In this document: piece after piece, positions 6,581 to 12,316 of the stretch
Layout of the letters: every line of letters begins with the position of its first letter
Position numbering within the stretch: position 1 is the first letter of the stretch
Source: Candidatus Lindowiibacteriota bacterium
GTDB lineage: Bacteria; Lindowbacteria; 2-12-FULL-62-27
Direction: 5' to 3'
NCBI GenBank assembly: GCA_023249255.1
Contig: JAHFCY010000058.1
Location: 1 to 14,752 of the forward strand
DNA length: 14,752 nucleotides
The notes under the pieces: model-generated
The model's input: the letters and a program-made list of their open reading frames with translations, nothing else
Databases searched by the model: none
Told to the model about the DNA's origin: nothing
Translations under genes and position numbers: made by a program

Positions 6581-7569
6581 ACGTTCTGCTCATCAAATTA
6601 GGCGCGCTTGGCGATGTTCTTCGCACGACCCCCCTGGTTCCCGCATTGAAACAAAAATGGCCCGGCGCGCGCGTGACGTGGCTGTCTGCCGAACCCGCCA
6701 GACCGCTGATCGAACGGCATCCGGACGTGGACAAGATCGTGACGATCGAGTCGGTGGAGGCCGGCGAAACTGACATCTGCGGCCTGTCGTGGGACGCGAT
6801 CGTGAATCTGGACGAGGATGCGGCGGCCACGCGGATTGCGCGCGACGCGCCGGCTCGGGAAAAATTCGGCATCACACGCAACGCCGCCGGCCGGCTTGCG
6901 CCCCTGTCACCATTGGCGGAGGAGTTGATCCGCCTCGCGTCGGACGACCGGATGAAATTCCGGGAAAATCAAATGCCGTATCAGGCGCTGTATTTTCGTT
7001 CGGCCGGATTGACGTGGATGGGCGTTCCGTACATCTACTCCGCGCCGCCGGATGCTTCGGCCCGCCGCGCAAGGTTGTTTGGAGATTCTGACCGGTCGAC
7101 GCAGGCGCGTGCCGGAATGTTTGTCGGCGCTTCACCCCGATACGCAAATAAATTCTGGACCGAATCGGAGATTGAGATCTTCTGCGCCGAATATCAGGCG
7201 GCCCCGCGCGATCGGGAACTTGTGCTGTTTGGCGGGCCGGGCGAGCGGGAACGGCTGGACCGGCTGGCCGCATCCGCTTCCTGCCGAAATTTGCGGCGGA
7301 TCGGTGTCGACACACTGGATGATCTGGCCGCGGCCGTGTCCGGGTTTCAAACCGTGATATGCGGAGACACCCTGGTGATGCACTTGGCCGAAGCGCTTGG
7401 AGTGCGAACGGTAGTGCTGTTCGGCCCGACGTCGCATACGGAAATCTTCCTGCACGGCCAAAAAGTCGTTTCTCCCTATTCCTGTGGACCTTGCTACTTA
7501 CGCGTCTGCGGCATCCGGCCAAGTTGTATGAGCGCCATCACCCCGCGGAGGGTTCTGGCGGGGCTGTGA
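6577..7569 (+). CDS. Family 9 glycosyltransferase (ADP-heptose:LPS heptosyltransferase-like)
   Basis: A 330-residue GT-B enzyme of the heptosyltransferase family, starting MNVLLIKLGALGDVLRTTP, the standard acceptor-side loop. The donor-side half carries VLFGGPGERE, a CGDTLVMHLAEALGV block and LFGPTSHTE. The C-terminus has four cysteines spaced C-x2-C-x4-C-x5-C (about 303-317) followed by M, a pattern I associate with GT9 members outside the enteric WaaC/WaaF group; it may bind a metal or form disulfides. The ATG is fixed by overlap with the GT2 stop (ATGA); the longer in-frame extension to 6244 is only the GT2 gene in another frame. Likely job: addition of a heptose or other sugar to LPS core or a related lipid-linked glycan. 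Acceptor unknown. Confidence 0.87.
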   Translation: MNVLLIKLGALGDVLRTTPLVPALKQKWPGARVTWLSAEPARPLIERHPDVDKIVTIESVEAGETDICGLSWDAIVNLDEDAAATRIARDAPAREKFGITRNAAGRLAPLSPLAEELIRLASDDRMKFRENQMPYQALYFRSAGLTWMGVPYIYSAPPDASARRARLFGDSDRSTQARAGMFVGASPRYANKFWTESEIEIFCAEYQAAPRDRELVLFGGPGERERLDRLAASASCRNLRRIGVDTLDDLAAAVSGFQTVICGDTLVMHLAEALGVRTVVLFGPTSHTEIFLHGQKVVSPYSCGPCYLRVCGIRPSCMSAITPRRVLAGL

Positions 7570-7622
7570 ACCGGTTCGCCGCGCCATTTTGGAAATTTTT
7601 TTCAATATTTTTCAAAAAAAAC

Positions 7623-7650
7623 TTGATTTCAAAAATTTCAGCGGTATAAA
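7623..7650 (+). promoter_or_regulatory. Strong promoter with upstream A/T tracts, in front of a candidate small RNA
   Basis: TTGATT (7623-7628) and TATAAA (7645-7650), 16-base spacer. Immediately upstream, 7587-7622 is a run of A- and T-tracts that could act as an UP element, in sharp contrast to the GC-rich surroundings. The -10 context CGGTATAAA is identical to that of the greA promoter at 8812-8820. It lies after the GT9 stop, so it does not serve that gene. Confidence 0.6.
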
Positions 7651-7656
7651 TGCGGA

Positions 7657-7756
7657 TGGTTAGCGCCAATAACGGCGCTTGCCCCAGTAAGGGGCGAAAC
7701 AATGGTCGAAGAGGAGGATGGCTGATTCACGTTTTGAGCCACCCTCCTCTTTTTTT
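7657..7756 (+). ncRNA. Candidate small structured RNA (about 100 nt), family not recognised
   Basis: About 100 bases between a good promoter and a strong intrinsic terminator, without a convincing reading frame. Three successive stems are visible: AGCGCC/GGCGCT (7662-7667 with 7674-7679, loop AATAAC); GCCCC/GGGGC (7681-7685 with 7691-7695, loop AGTAA); and the terminator stem (7711-7723 with 7737-7749). A short GTT (7659-7661) could pair with AAC (7698-7700) to close the first two hairpins into a three-way junction. A 61-codon frame through it (from 7650) has no ribosome site and an unconvincing composition. I could not match it to tmRNA, 6S, SRP RNA, CsrB or the riboswitch classes I can recall. 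There is no plus-strand gene downstream, since the next gene converges, so a trans-acting RNA is more likely than a riboswitch. It could also simply be the 3' tail of the GT9 transcript. Confidence 0.5.
7711..7756 (+). terminator. Strong intrinsic terminator
   Basis: GAGGAGGATGGCT pairs with AGCCACCCTCCTC (13 positions, one A-C mismatch) across a 13-base loop and is followed by seven T residues (7750-7756). It is oriented for plus-strand transcription, ending the candidate small RNA and any read-through from the GT2-GT9 pair. Confidence 0.88.
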
Positions 7757-7853
7757 ACTACAGGGATGTAGGTATCCCGCGAGAGCCCATAAGCGGGTAG
7801 GCGTGGGATGTGCAGGGATGGGTGGAGCGGGATGACTGAAGGTCAGCAGGGTT
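7757..7853. other. Convergent intergenic stretch with repeated GGGATG words
   Basis: No gene seen. The plus strand has GGGATG or a close form four times (around 7763, 7804, 7815 and 7829) and a small hairpin GGGAT/ATCCC (7763-7767 with 7774-7778). On the minus strand this is the 3' untranslated region of the phosphoesterase; no U-run terminator is visible there. Function unknown. Confidence 0.4.
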
Positions 7854-8696
7854 TCAGGCGTATTTTTGCAGGGCGTATTTGAACAGTGTTCTGTGCGCGT
7901 CTCCTTTGAACAATCCCACAATTCCGCTGGTGATGTCGTAGGTATGGTGCGTGGCCTGCTCATACCAGCCTTTGCGAATGCCCTTGCCCATGACGATCAG
8001 CGGCACCTGCATGATTTCCTTGTCCGTCCATTTGCCGATCGAGTGCCGGCCGCCGTCGCTCATGCCGTGGTCCGCGACGATGATGATCACGTAGTCGTTG
8101 GGGGCACTGCGGTCGAGCGTCTGAAGAAGTCCGCCGAGGAGTCGGTCGCAGTTTTTGATCGCGTGAATGTAGGGCGAGCCGTGGTGGTAGATGTGCTTGT
8201 TCATGTCGCGGCACTCGTGCGCGGCGGTGTCGGGACCGGGAAAATAGACAAACGAAAAATCGTAATGCGGAATTTTTTTGCGGGCGACGTTCATGCGGAA
8301 ACTGTCGGGATAGCAGATCCGATGCTTGCTCAAAAATGCCCGGCCTTTGGCCGAACGTTCCATGCGAAGTTCCGCAGTGCGGTTGTAGAGGACGTCCAGA
8401 AGATCGCAGTGGGGGATTTTCCGCAGATATCCGCGAACGGAATCCTCCGGATATCCGACGAAACAACTCTTGAGCCGCATCTTTTCCCAGAGCGACCGGC
8501 TGATCCATTTGCCCTGACGATTGCACATGATGCGCGCGACGCACTGCGGCGTCAGCGCCGGCTCCTGCGTGTAGACGTTTGTGAAGAGCACGCCGTTCTG
8601 GACCAGGCGAAAGAGGTTCGGCAGCCCGACCCACCGGTGCACTTTGAAAATGGCGTCAAACCGCGTTCCGTCCCAGAGATTCAGTACGACTTTCAT
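7854..8696 (-). CDS. Alkaline-phosphatase-superfamily phosphoesterase (type I phosphodiesterase/nucleotide pyrophosphatase-like)
   Basis: A 280-residue metal-dependent phosphoesterase. The two-metal site can be read off: Asp9 in NLWDGTR, nucleophile Thr49 in ALTPQ, Asp156 and His160 in GPDTAAHE, Asp209/His210 in VADHGMSD and His218 in GRHSIG. Because the nucleophile is Thr rather than Cys/Ser in a C/S-x-P-x-R motif, a phosphodiesterase/phosphatase is favoured over a sulfatase. No signal peptide or membrane segment is seen, so it is probably cytoplasmic, unusual for a superfamily often exported. I chose ATG 8696 with GGAG a few bases upstream; a longer in-frame extension to 9335 is the antisense of greA. 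Its cysteines (for example the pair around 52-58) are uncommon. Substrate unknown. Divergent from greA, convergent with the small RNA. Confidence 0.83.
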   Translation of the reverse strand: MKVVLNLWDGTRFDAIFKVHRWVGLPNLFRLVQNGVLFTNVYTQEPALTPQCVARIMCNRQGKWISRSLWEKMRLKSCFVGYPEDSVRGYLRKIPHCDLLDVLYNRTAELRMERSAKGRAFLSKHRICYPDSFRMNVARKKIPHYDFSFVYFPGPDTAAHECRDMNKHIYHHGSPYIHAIKNCDRLLGGLLQTLDRSAPNDYVIIIVADHGMSDGGRHSIGKWTDKEIMQVPLIVMGKGIRKGWYEQATHHTYDITSGIVGLFKGDAHRTLFKYALQKYA

Positions 8697-8792
8697 GCTC
8701 GCTCCATTCAAGGCGCTCGGCCAACGGCCGGCCGGAAAGACGGGTTGTATCACATTTTCCCGAAAAACAAACCATACGGAACAAAAATCGAC

Positions 8793-8820
8793 TTGCACAG
8801 GAGGCCCCGGTCGGTATAAA
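8793..8820 (+). promoter_or_regulatory. Promoter of the greA operon, predicted leaderless
   Basis: TTGCAC (8793-8798) and TATAAA (8815-8820) with a 16-base spacer; the overlapping TAAAAT (8817-8822) with 18 bases is equally possible. The greA ATG at 8832 is only 9-11 bases after the -10, leaving an untranslated leader of about 3-5 bases at most. An AGGAGG at 8799-8804 lies within the spacer, 27 bases from the ATG, so it cannot act as its ribosome site. An in-frame stop at 8817 excludes an upstream start. Confidence 0.65.
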
Positions 8821-8831
8821 ATAGCGCCGCC

Positions 8832-9311
8832 ATGGACAACTACATTACGAAAAAACGGTTTGACGATTTGACGAAGCAGATCAAACGAATCCGCGAAGTC
8901 GAATTGCCGCAGGTGTCGAAGGCGAAGCTCCTGGCGGCCCAGGAAGGCGATCTTCGGGAAAATGGCGGATATCACGCGGCCAAGGAACGGATGCTGCTCT
9001 TGAGCAACAAACTCGAGGAGATGGATGCGCTGGTTTCCAACCCGACGTTCATCGAAGACATGAGCATTCCGGGAAACATCGTCACGATCGGCACCGTCGT
9101 GGCCGTCCAGGACCTCAAAACCAACCAGCAGATCCGCTACAGCATTCTCGGCCCGGCCGACGCCGATCCGGAGAAGAACATCATCTCCGTCCAGGCGCCC
9201 ATCGCCCGCGGCCTCATCCGGAAAAAAGCCGGCGATATCTGCGACGTCGTCACGCCCGGCGGCACCAAGAAATTCAAGATTCTCGATATTAAAAAGTACA
9301 CGGGCGGGTGA
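8832..9311 (+). CDS. greA: Transcription elongation factor GreA
   Basis: A 159-residue GreA/GreB-family factor that enters the RNA polymerase secondary channel and stimulates cleavage of backtracked RNA. Residues 1-75 form the coiled coil, with the catalytic tip QEGDLRENGGYHAAKE carrying the acidic pair Asp40 and Glu43; residues about 80-157 form the C-terminal FKBP-like domain with IARGLIRKKAGD and VVTPGGTKKFKILDI. Length is normal. The start is the first ATG after the -10 of a good promoter and the transcript appears leaderless. It is the first gene of a probable operon with the ATP-grasp and alpha-E genes, separated from the former by only a few bases. Confidence 0.95.
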   Translation: MDNYITKKRFDDLTKQIKRIREVELPQVSKAKLLAAQEGDLRENGGYHAAKERMLLLSNKLEEMDALVSNPTFIEDMSIPGNIVTIGTVVAVQDLKTNQQIRYSILGPADADPEKNIISVQAPIARGLIRKKAGDICDVVTPGGTKKFKILDIKKYTGG

Positions 9312-9315
9312 CCGG

Positions 9316-10770
9316 CTGAACTTCGAAGGATACAAAACCCAGGATTTCTACGACGAGATGTTTTCGCCGTCCGGCGATCCCCGTCCGGGTTCGGCGCCTC
9401 TGGTCAATCTCATCCGGTCGCTGGCGGTGGGAGAGCTGAAACGGCGGCAGGAAGCGGCCGAGCATGCGCTGATGAACATGGGCATCACGTTCACCGTCTA
9501 CGGCGACGAGGCCAGCATCGAGCGGATTTTTCCGCTCGACATCATCCCGCGCATCGTCAGTCCCGGCGACTGGGAGATGATCGAATCGGGATTGCGCCAG
9601 CGCATTCTGGCTTTGAATTGTTTCCTTCAGGATATTTACTCCGAACAGAAAATTCTCCGCGACCGGATCATCCCGCCGGAAATCGTCCTCGAGGGCCGTG
9701 CGTTTCGAAAAATTTGCACCGGGCTCAAACCCCCGTGCGGCATCTGGTGCCACATCACCGGCACCGATCTGGTGCGGGGCGGCGACGGGCGATTTTACGT
9801 TCTCGAAGACAACCTTCGCTGTCCGTCCGGCGTTTCATACGTTCTGGAAAACCGGCGCGTGATGAAACGGACGTTTCCGCACGTATTTGAGACCTCGCAA
9901 GTCCGCCCGGTCGACGACTACCCGACCCGCCTGCTTGAAACCCTCCAACACATAGCGCCGGAGGGCGTGACCGATCCGACCGTTGTGGTCCTTTCGCCCG
10001 GCGTCTATAATTCGGCTTACTTCGAACATTCCTTCCTCGCCCAGCAGATGGGAATCCAGCTCGTCGAAGGCCGTGATCTGGCGGTCATCGACGGAAACGT
10101 GATGATGCGGACGACGAAAGGATTCTGGCGCGTGGATGTGATCTACCGCCGCGTCGACGACGATTTTCTCGATCCATCCGTTTTTCGCCCCGACTCGCTT
10201 CTCGGCGTTCCCGGCCTCGTCGACGCCTATCGCGCGGGCCGCGTCGCCCTGGCCAACGCGCCCGGAACCGGCATCGCGGACGATAAAGTCGTCTACGCGT
10301 ATGTGCCCCGGCTGATCAAGTATTATCTCGGCGAAGATCCGATTCTTCCCAACGTCCAGACCTATGTCTGCGAGGACTCCAAAGACCGTTCGTACGTGCT
10401 GGCGAATCTCGACAAGCTTGTCATCAAACCGGCAAACGAATCGGGCGGATACGGAATGCTCGTCGGCCCGCATGCGACGATCGAAGAGAGAAATGAATTC
10501 AAAAAAAAGATCGAAAAAAATCCGCGAAACTATATCGCCCAGCCGACCGTTGCGCTCTCCCGCGTTCCGACGATCGTCGGAGACGCCTTTGAGGGCCGCC
10601 ACGTCGATCTGCGGCCGTATATACTGTATGGAAGGGACATCTACGTTCTGCCCGGCGGGCTGACCCGCGTGGCCCTGCGCAAGGGGTCTCTGGTGGTCAA
10701 CTCCTCGCAAGGCGGCGGCAGCAAGGATACCTGGGTGCTGTCGGATATTCCGCAAGAAGGGGCCGGGTGA
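9316..10770 (+). CDS. Circularly permuted ATP-grasp type 2 protein (DUF404/DUF407-like), likely CTG start
   Basis: A 484-residue predicted ATP-dependent carboxylate-amine ligase of the circularly permuted ATP-grasp family. Landmarks: GITFTVYGDEASIERIFPLD near the N-terminus, DIIPRI, a conserved FYVLEDNLRCPSGVSYVLEN core, the metal/ATP segment KLVIKPANESGGYGM, and DLRPYILYG near the end. The family is predicted to form amide bonds in peptide or small-molecule modification and is usually beside an alpha-E protein, as here. The first ATG (9358) cuts into a conserved region: the frame upstream reads LNFEGYKTQDFYDEMF, matching the family start (G-Y ... F/Y-D-E-x-F). No ATG, GTG or TTG exists in frame before 9358, so initiation at CTG 9316, 4 bases after the greA stop, is the best fit; ATG 9358 remains the conventional alternative. 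Confidence 0.85.
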   Translation: MNFEGYKTQDFYDEMFSPSGDPRPGSAPLVNLIRSLAVGELKRRQEAAEHALMNMGITFTVYGDEASIERIFPLDIIPRIVSPGDWEMIESGLRQRILALNCFLQDIYSEQKILRDRIIPPEIVLEGRAFRKICTGLKPPCGIWCHITGTDLVRGGDGRFYVLEDNLRCPSGVSYVLENRRVMKRTFPHVFETSQVRPVDDYPTRLLETLQHIAPEGVTDPTVVVLSPGVYNSAYFEHSFLAQQMGIQLVEGRDLAVIDGNVMMRTTKGFWRVDVIYRRVDDDFLDPSVFRPDSLLGVPGLVDAYRAGRVALANAPGTGIADDKVVYAYVPRLIKYYLGEDPILPNVQTYVCEDSKDRSYVLANLDKLVIKPANESGGYGMLVGPHATIEERNEFKKKIEKNPRNYIAQPTVALSRVPTIVGDAFEGRHVDLRPYILYGRDIYVLPGGLTRVALRKGSLVVNSSQGGGSKDTWVLSDIPQEGAG

Positions 10771-11762
10771 TGGATCAGCAGCCGCAGGAGCGCGGGATGT
10801 TGAGCCGGGTCGCGGAATCCATCTACTGGATGGGCCGTTACATCGAGAGGGCGGAAAACATCGCGCGTCTCATTGACGTCAATCTCTACCTCAACCTCGA
10901 CCTGCCCTCCGACAAAACCGCGCGACAATGGGGCCCGCTGGTCCGCGTGACCGGAGACGAGACGCTCTTCACGAAGCAGTATGGCGACCCGACCGAACAG
11001 CAGGTGATTCACTTTCTGACGTTCGACCCCGGCTATCCGAATTCCATCGCCAACTGCCTGCAGGCGGCCCGCGAGAACGCGCGGTCGATCCGCGAGATCA
11101 TTTCGTCCGAGATGTGGGAGCAGATCAATTCCACGTTTCTGTTTTTCAAGGATTCAAAGGGCGGATTGGAATCGATGGATTCGCCGTACAGTTTCTTCCG
11201 GCGCGTCCGAATGTCGTGCCATCTGTTCTCGGGGCTCATCGAATCGACGATGTCGCATGGGGAAGCGTGGCATTTCGCCAAACTCGGGCAGTTTCTCGAA
11301 CGCGCCGACAAGACGTCCCGCATTCTCGATATGAAGTACTACATCATCCTGCCGTCGATCGACGATATCGACTCGCCCTATGACAACATCCAGTGGTCGG
11401 CGCTTTTGAAATCGGCCAGCGCGCTTGAGATGTACCGCAAACGCTGGAACCGGATCGACAGCCGCCAGGTCGCCGACTTTTTGATTTTGAATCGCGAGTT
11501 TCCGCGCGCCATTCACTACTGCCTCGTCCACGCCGAACGTTCGCTTCACGCCATCTCCGGATCGCAAGTCTGGGGATTTTCGAATTCCGCCGAAAAACTC
11601 CTCGGTCAGCTCCGCTCCGAACTCGACTACGCCCACATCGACGACATCATCCGGACCGGCCTCCACGAATTTCTCGACGGCCTGCAATCGCGCCTCAATC
11701 AGGTCGGTTCCGGCATCGACGAAACATACTTTTCCCACCTCGTCCCGCCCGCAGACGGCTGA
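10770..11762 (+). CDS. Alpha-E domain protein (DUF403)
   Basis: A 330-residue all-helical protein of the alpha-E family, spanning the whole length. The opening MLSRVAESIYWMGRYIERAEN (residues about 10-29) is the family signature, and FLERADKTSRILDMKYY and the HAERSLHAISG block repeat the A/H-E-R helix pattern. The biochemical role is unknown; in other genomes it is paired with the permuted ATP-grasp protein and often a transglutaminase-like protease or an Anbu proteasome-like hydrolase, described by comparative genomics as a possible peptide-tagging system. Those partners are absent downstream here. I chose ATG 10770, which overlaps the previous stop as TGATG, over the adjacent GTG 10767; a GAAGG lies upstream. 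Some genomes carry the ATP-grasp and alpha-E parts as a fusion. Confidence 0.88.
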   Translation: MDQQPQERGMLSRVAESIYWMGRYIERAENIARLIDVNLYLNLDLPSDKTARQWGPLVRVTGDETLFTKQYGDPTEQQVIHFLTFDPGYPNSIANCLQAARENARSIREIISSEMWEQINSTFLFFKDSKGGLESMDSPYSFFRRVRMSCHLFSGLIESTMSHGEAWHFAKLGQFLERADKTSRILDMKYYIILPSIDDIDSPYDNIQWSALLKSASALEMYRKRWNRIDSRQVADFLILNREFPRAIHYCLVHAERSLHAISGSQVWGFSNSAEKLLGQLRSELDYAHIDDIIRTGLHEFLDGLQSRLNQVGSGIDETYFSHLVPPADG

Positions 11763-11770
11763 CCGGAGAT

Positions 11771-11837
11771 CTCCTCGGGAGGGACTCGAACCCCCGACCC
11801 GGCGGTTAACAGCCGCCCGATCCATTTGACAACAGGA
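11771..11837 (-). tRNA. tRNA-Asn (anticodon GTT), 3' half intact, 5' half degenerate; possible pseudo-tRNA
   Basis: On the minus strand the 3' half is textbook: anticodon arm GGCGG-CTGTTAA-CCGCC (GTT anticodon, plus-strand 11808-11810), five-base variable loop, T-arm GGGGG-TTCGAGT-CCCTC, acceptor strand CCGAGGA and discriminator G; CCA is not encoded. The 5' half does not complete the cloverleaf. The best 5' end, TCCTGTT, pairs with the acceptor strand at only the first four positions, and the D-arm remnant GTCAAATGGATC is about six bases short. I read it as a tRNA with small deletions in the acceptor and D regions, therefore probably non-functional, or as a 3' tRNA fragment left by an integration event. 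It follows the alpha-E stop by 8 bases, on the opposite strand. Confidence 0.6.
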
Positions 11838-11851
11838 TCATCTTGCGATAA

Positions 11852-12040
11852 CTGTGTACGAACCACATTGAATGCGCCGAATGCGGCAAGTTGATCGAGA
11901 TTGCCGAATCAGTCGAAGAAGGCGCAAGAGCCGCCCATCGACTATGTCCCGAATGTGCGCAGATCGAGCCGGGATGCTTCGAGGAATGTCTGGCGCCGAT
12001 AGAGGTTGACGAAGGCCTGTTTTGCGAGCGGTGCGTCTAA
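11852..12040 (+). CDS. Small cysteine-rich zinc-ribbon-like reading frame, no ordinary start codon (5'-truncated or non-canonical start)
   Basis: From the stop at 11849 to TAA 12040 there are 62 codons encoding nine cysteines in metal-binding spacing: CxxC at 8/11 (ECAECGK), 32/35 (LCPECA) and 58/61 (FCERC), plus CxxxC at 42/46. Between them is an acidic, well-behaved helix-like stretch (EIAESVEEGARAAHR). Such regular pairs are very unlikely in a chance frame. The only standard start is TTG 11891 (codon 14), which would discard the first CxxC. Either a CTG/ATT start is used, or the front of the gene was lost at the tRNA-side boundary. A TTGACA (11826-11831) with GATAAC (11847-11852) upstream could be a promoter. 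I do not recognise the family; a small zinc-ribbon or regulator-like protein is the most I can say. It is followed after 16 bases by the broken gene at 12057. Confidence 0.45.
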   Translation: MCTNHIECAECGKLIEIAESVEEGARAAHRLCPECAQIEPGCFEECLAPIEVDEGLFCERCV

Positions 12041-12056
12041 GGCGTCAACCACCGAT

Positions 12057-12316
12057 ATGACGAAAAGACAACTGGAGCAAGTTATCGAGTTATTGACGTT
12101 CTTCGGTCAGGCTTCGGTTGCCGGCGGAGTGGCGGATGCCATCCTGGACGGCAGCCGCATTGGTATTGACAATTCAAAAGTAAGACCGAATTTAGAGAGT
12201 GGCTCTCCCACCCCGAATTCTACCGCGTTTTCAAGATCGGCGCCGAGGATTTCATTTCTCCCGTGACTCTCGATCCCGAAAGCGTGTCCCGCGTCGAGTT
12301 TGTGCGATTGAGTTAA
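12057..12316 (+). pseudogene. Small gene of unknown function, broken by a one-base frameshift in an A-run
   Basis: ATG 12057 opens MTKRQLEQVIELLTFFGQAS and stays plausible to IDNSK at the AAAA run 12176-12179. Beyond it this frame becomes Ser/Pro-rich nonsense, while the -1 frame continues with SKTEFREWLSHPEFYRVFKIG and ends VEFVRLS at TAA 12314-12316. One extra A in the run would join the two into a single 86-residue protein. The fit of composition on both sides, and the way the final TAA meets the stop of the convergent lipoprotein gene as TTAA, support a real former gene. It may be a true mutation, an assembly error, or (less likely) a slippage site, since AAA can slip back on CAAAA. I do not recognise the family. 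No Shine-Dalgarno is visible. Confidence 0.6.

Noticed and set aside
7650-7835. 61-codon plus-strand frame through the candidate small RNA
   Set aside because: It begins at the last base of the -10 hexamer, has no ribosome site, crosses the terminator and shows no recognisable composition.
8799-8804. AGGAGG before greA as a ribosome binding site
   Set aside because: It sits between the -35 and -10 of the promoter, 27 bases from the ATG, so it should not be in the mRNA; an in-frame stop at 8817 rules out an earlier start.
7854-9335. 493-codon version of the phosphoesterase frame
   Set aside because: The extra N-terminal part is exactly antisense to greA, has no family match, and a better ATG with GGAG exists at 8696.
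12057-12266. 69-residue intact protein from ATG 12057
   Set aside because: After residue 41 the frame turns into Ser/Pro-rich sequence while a coherent protein continues in the -1 frame, so the intact reading is less likely than a frameshift.
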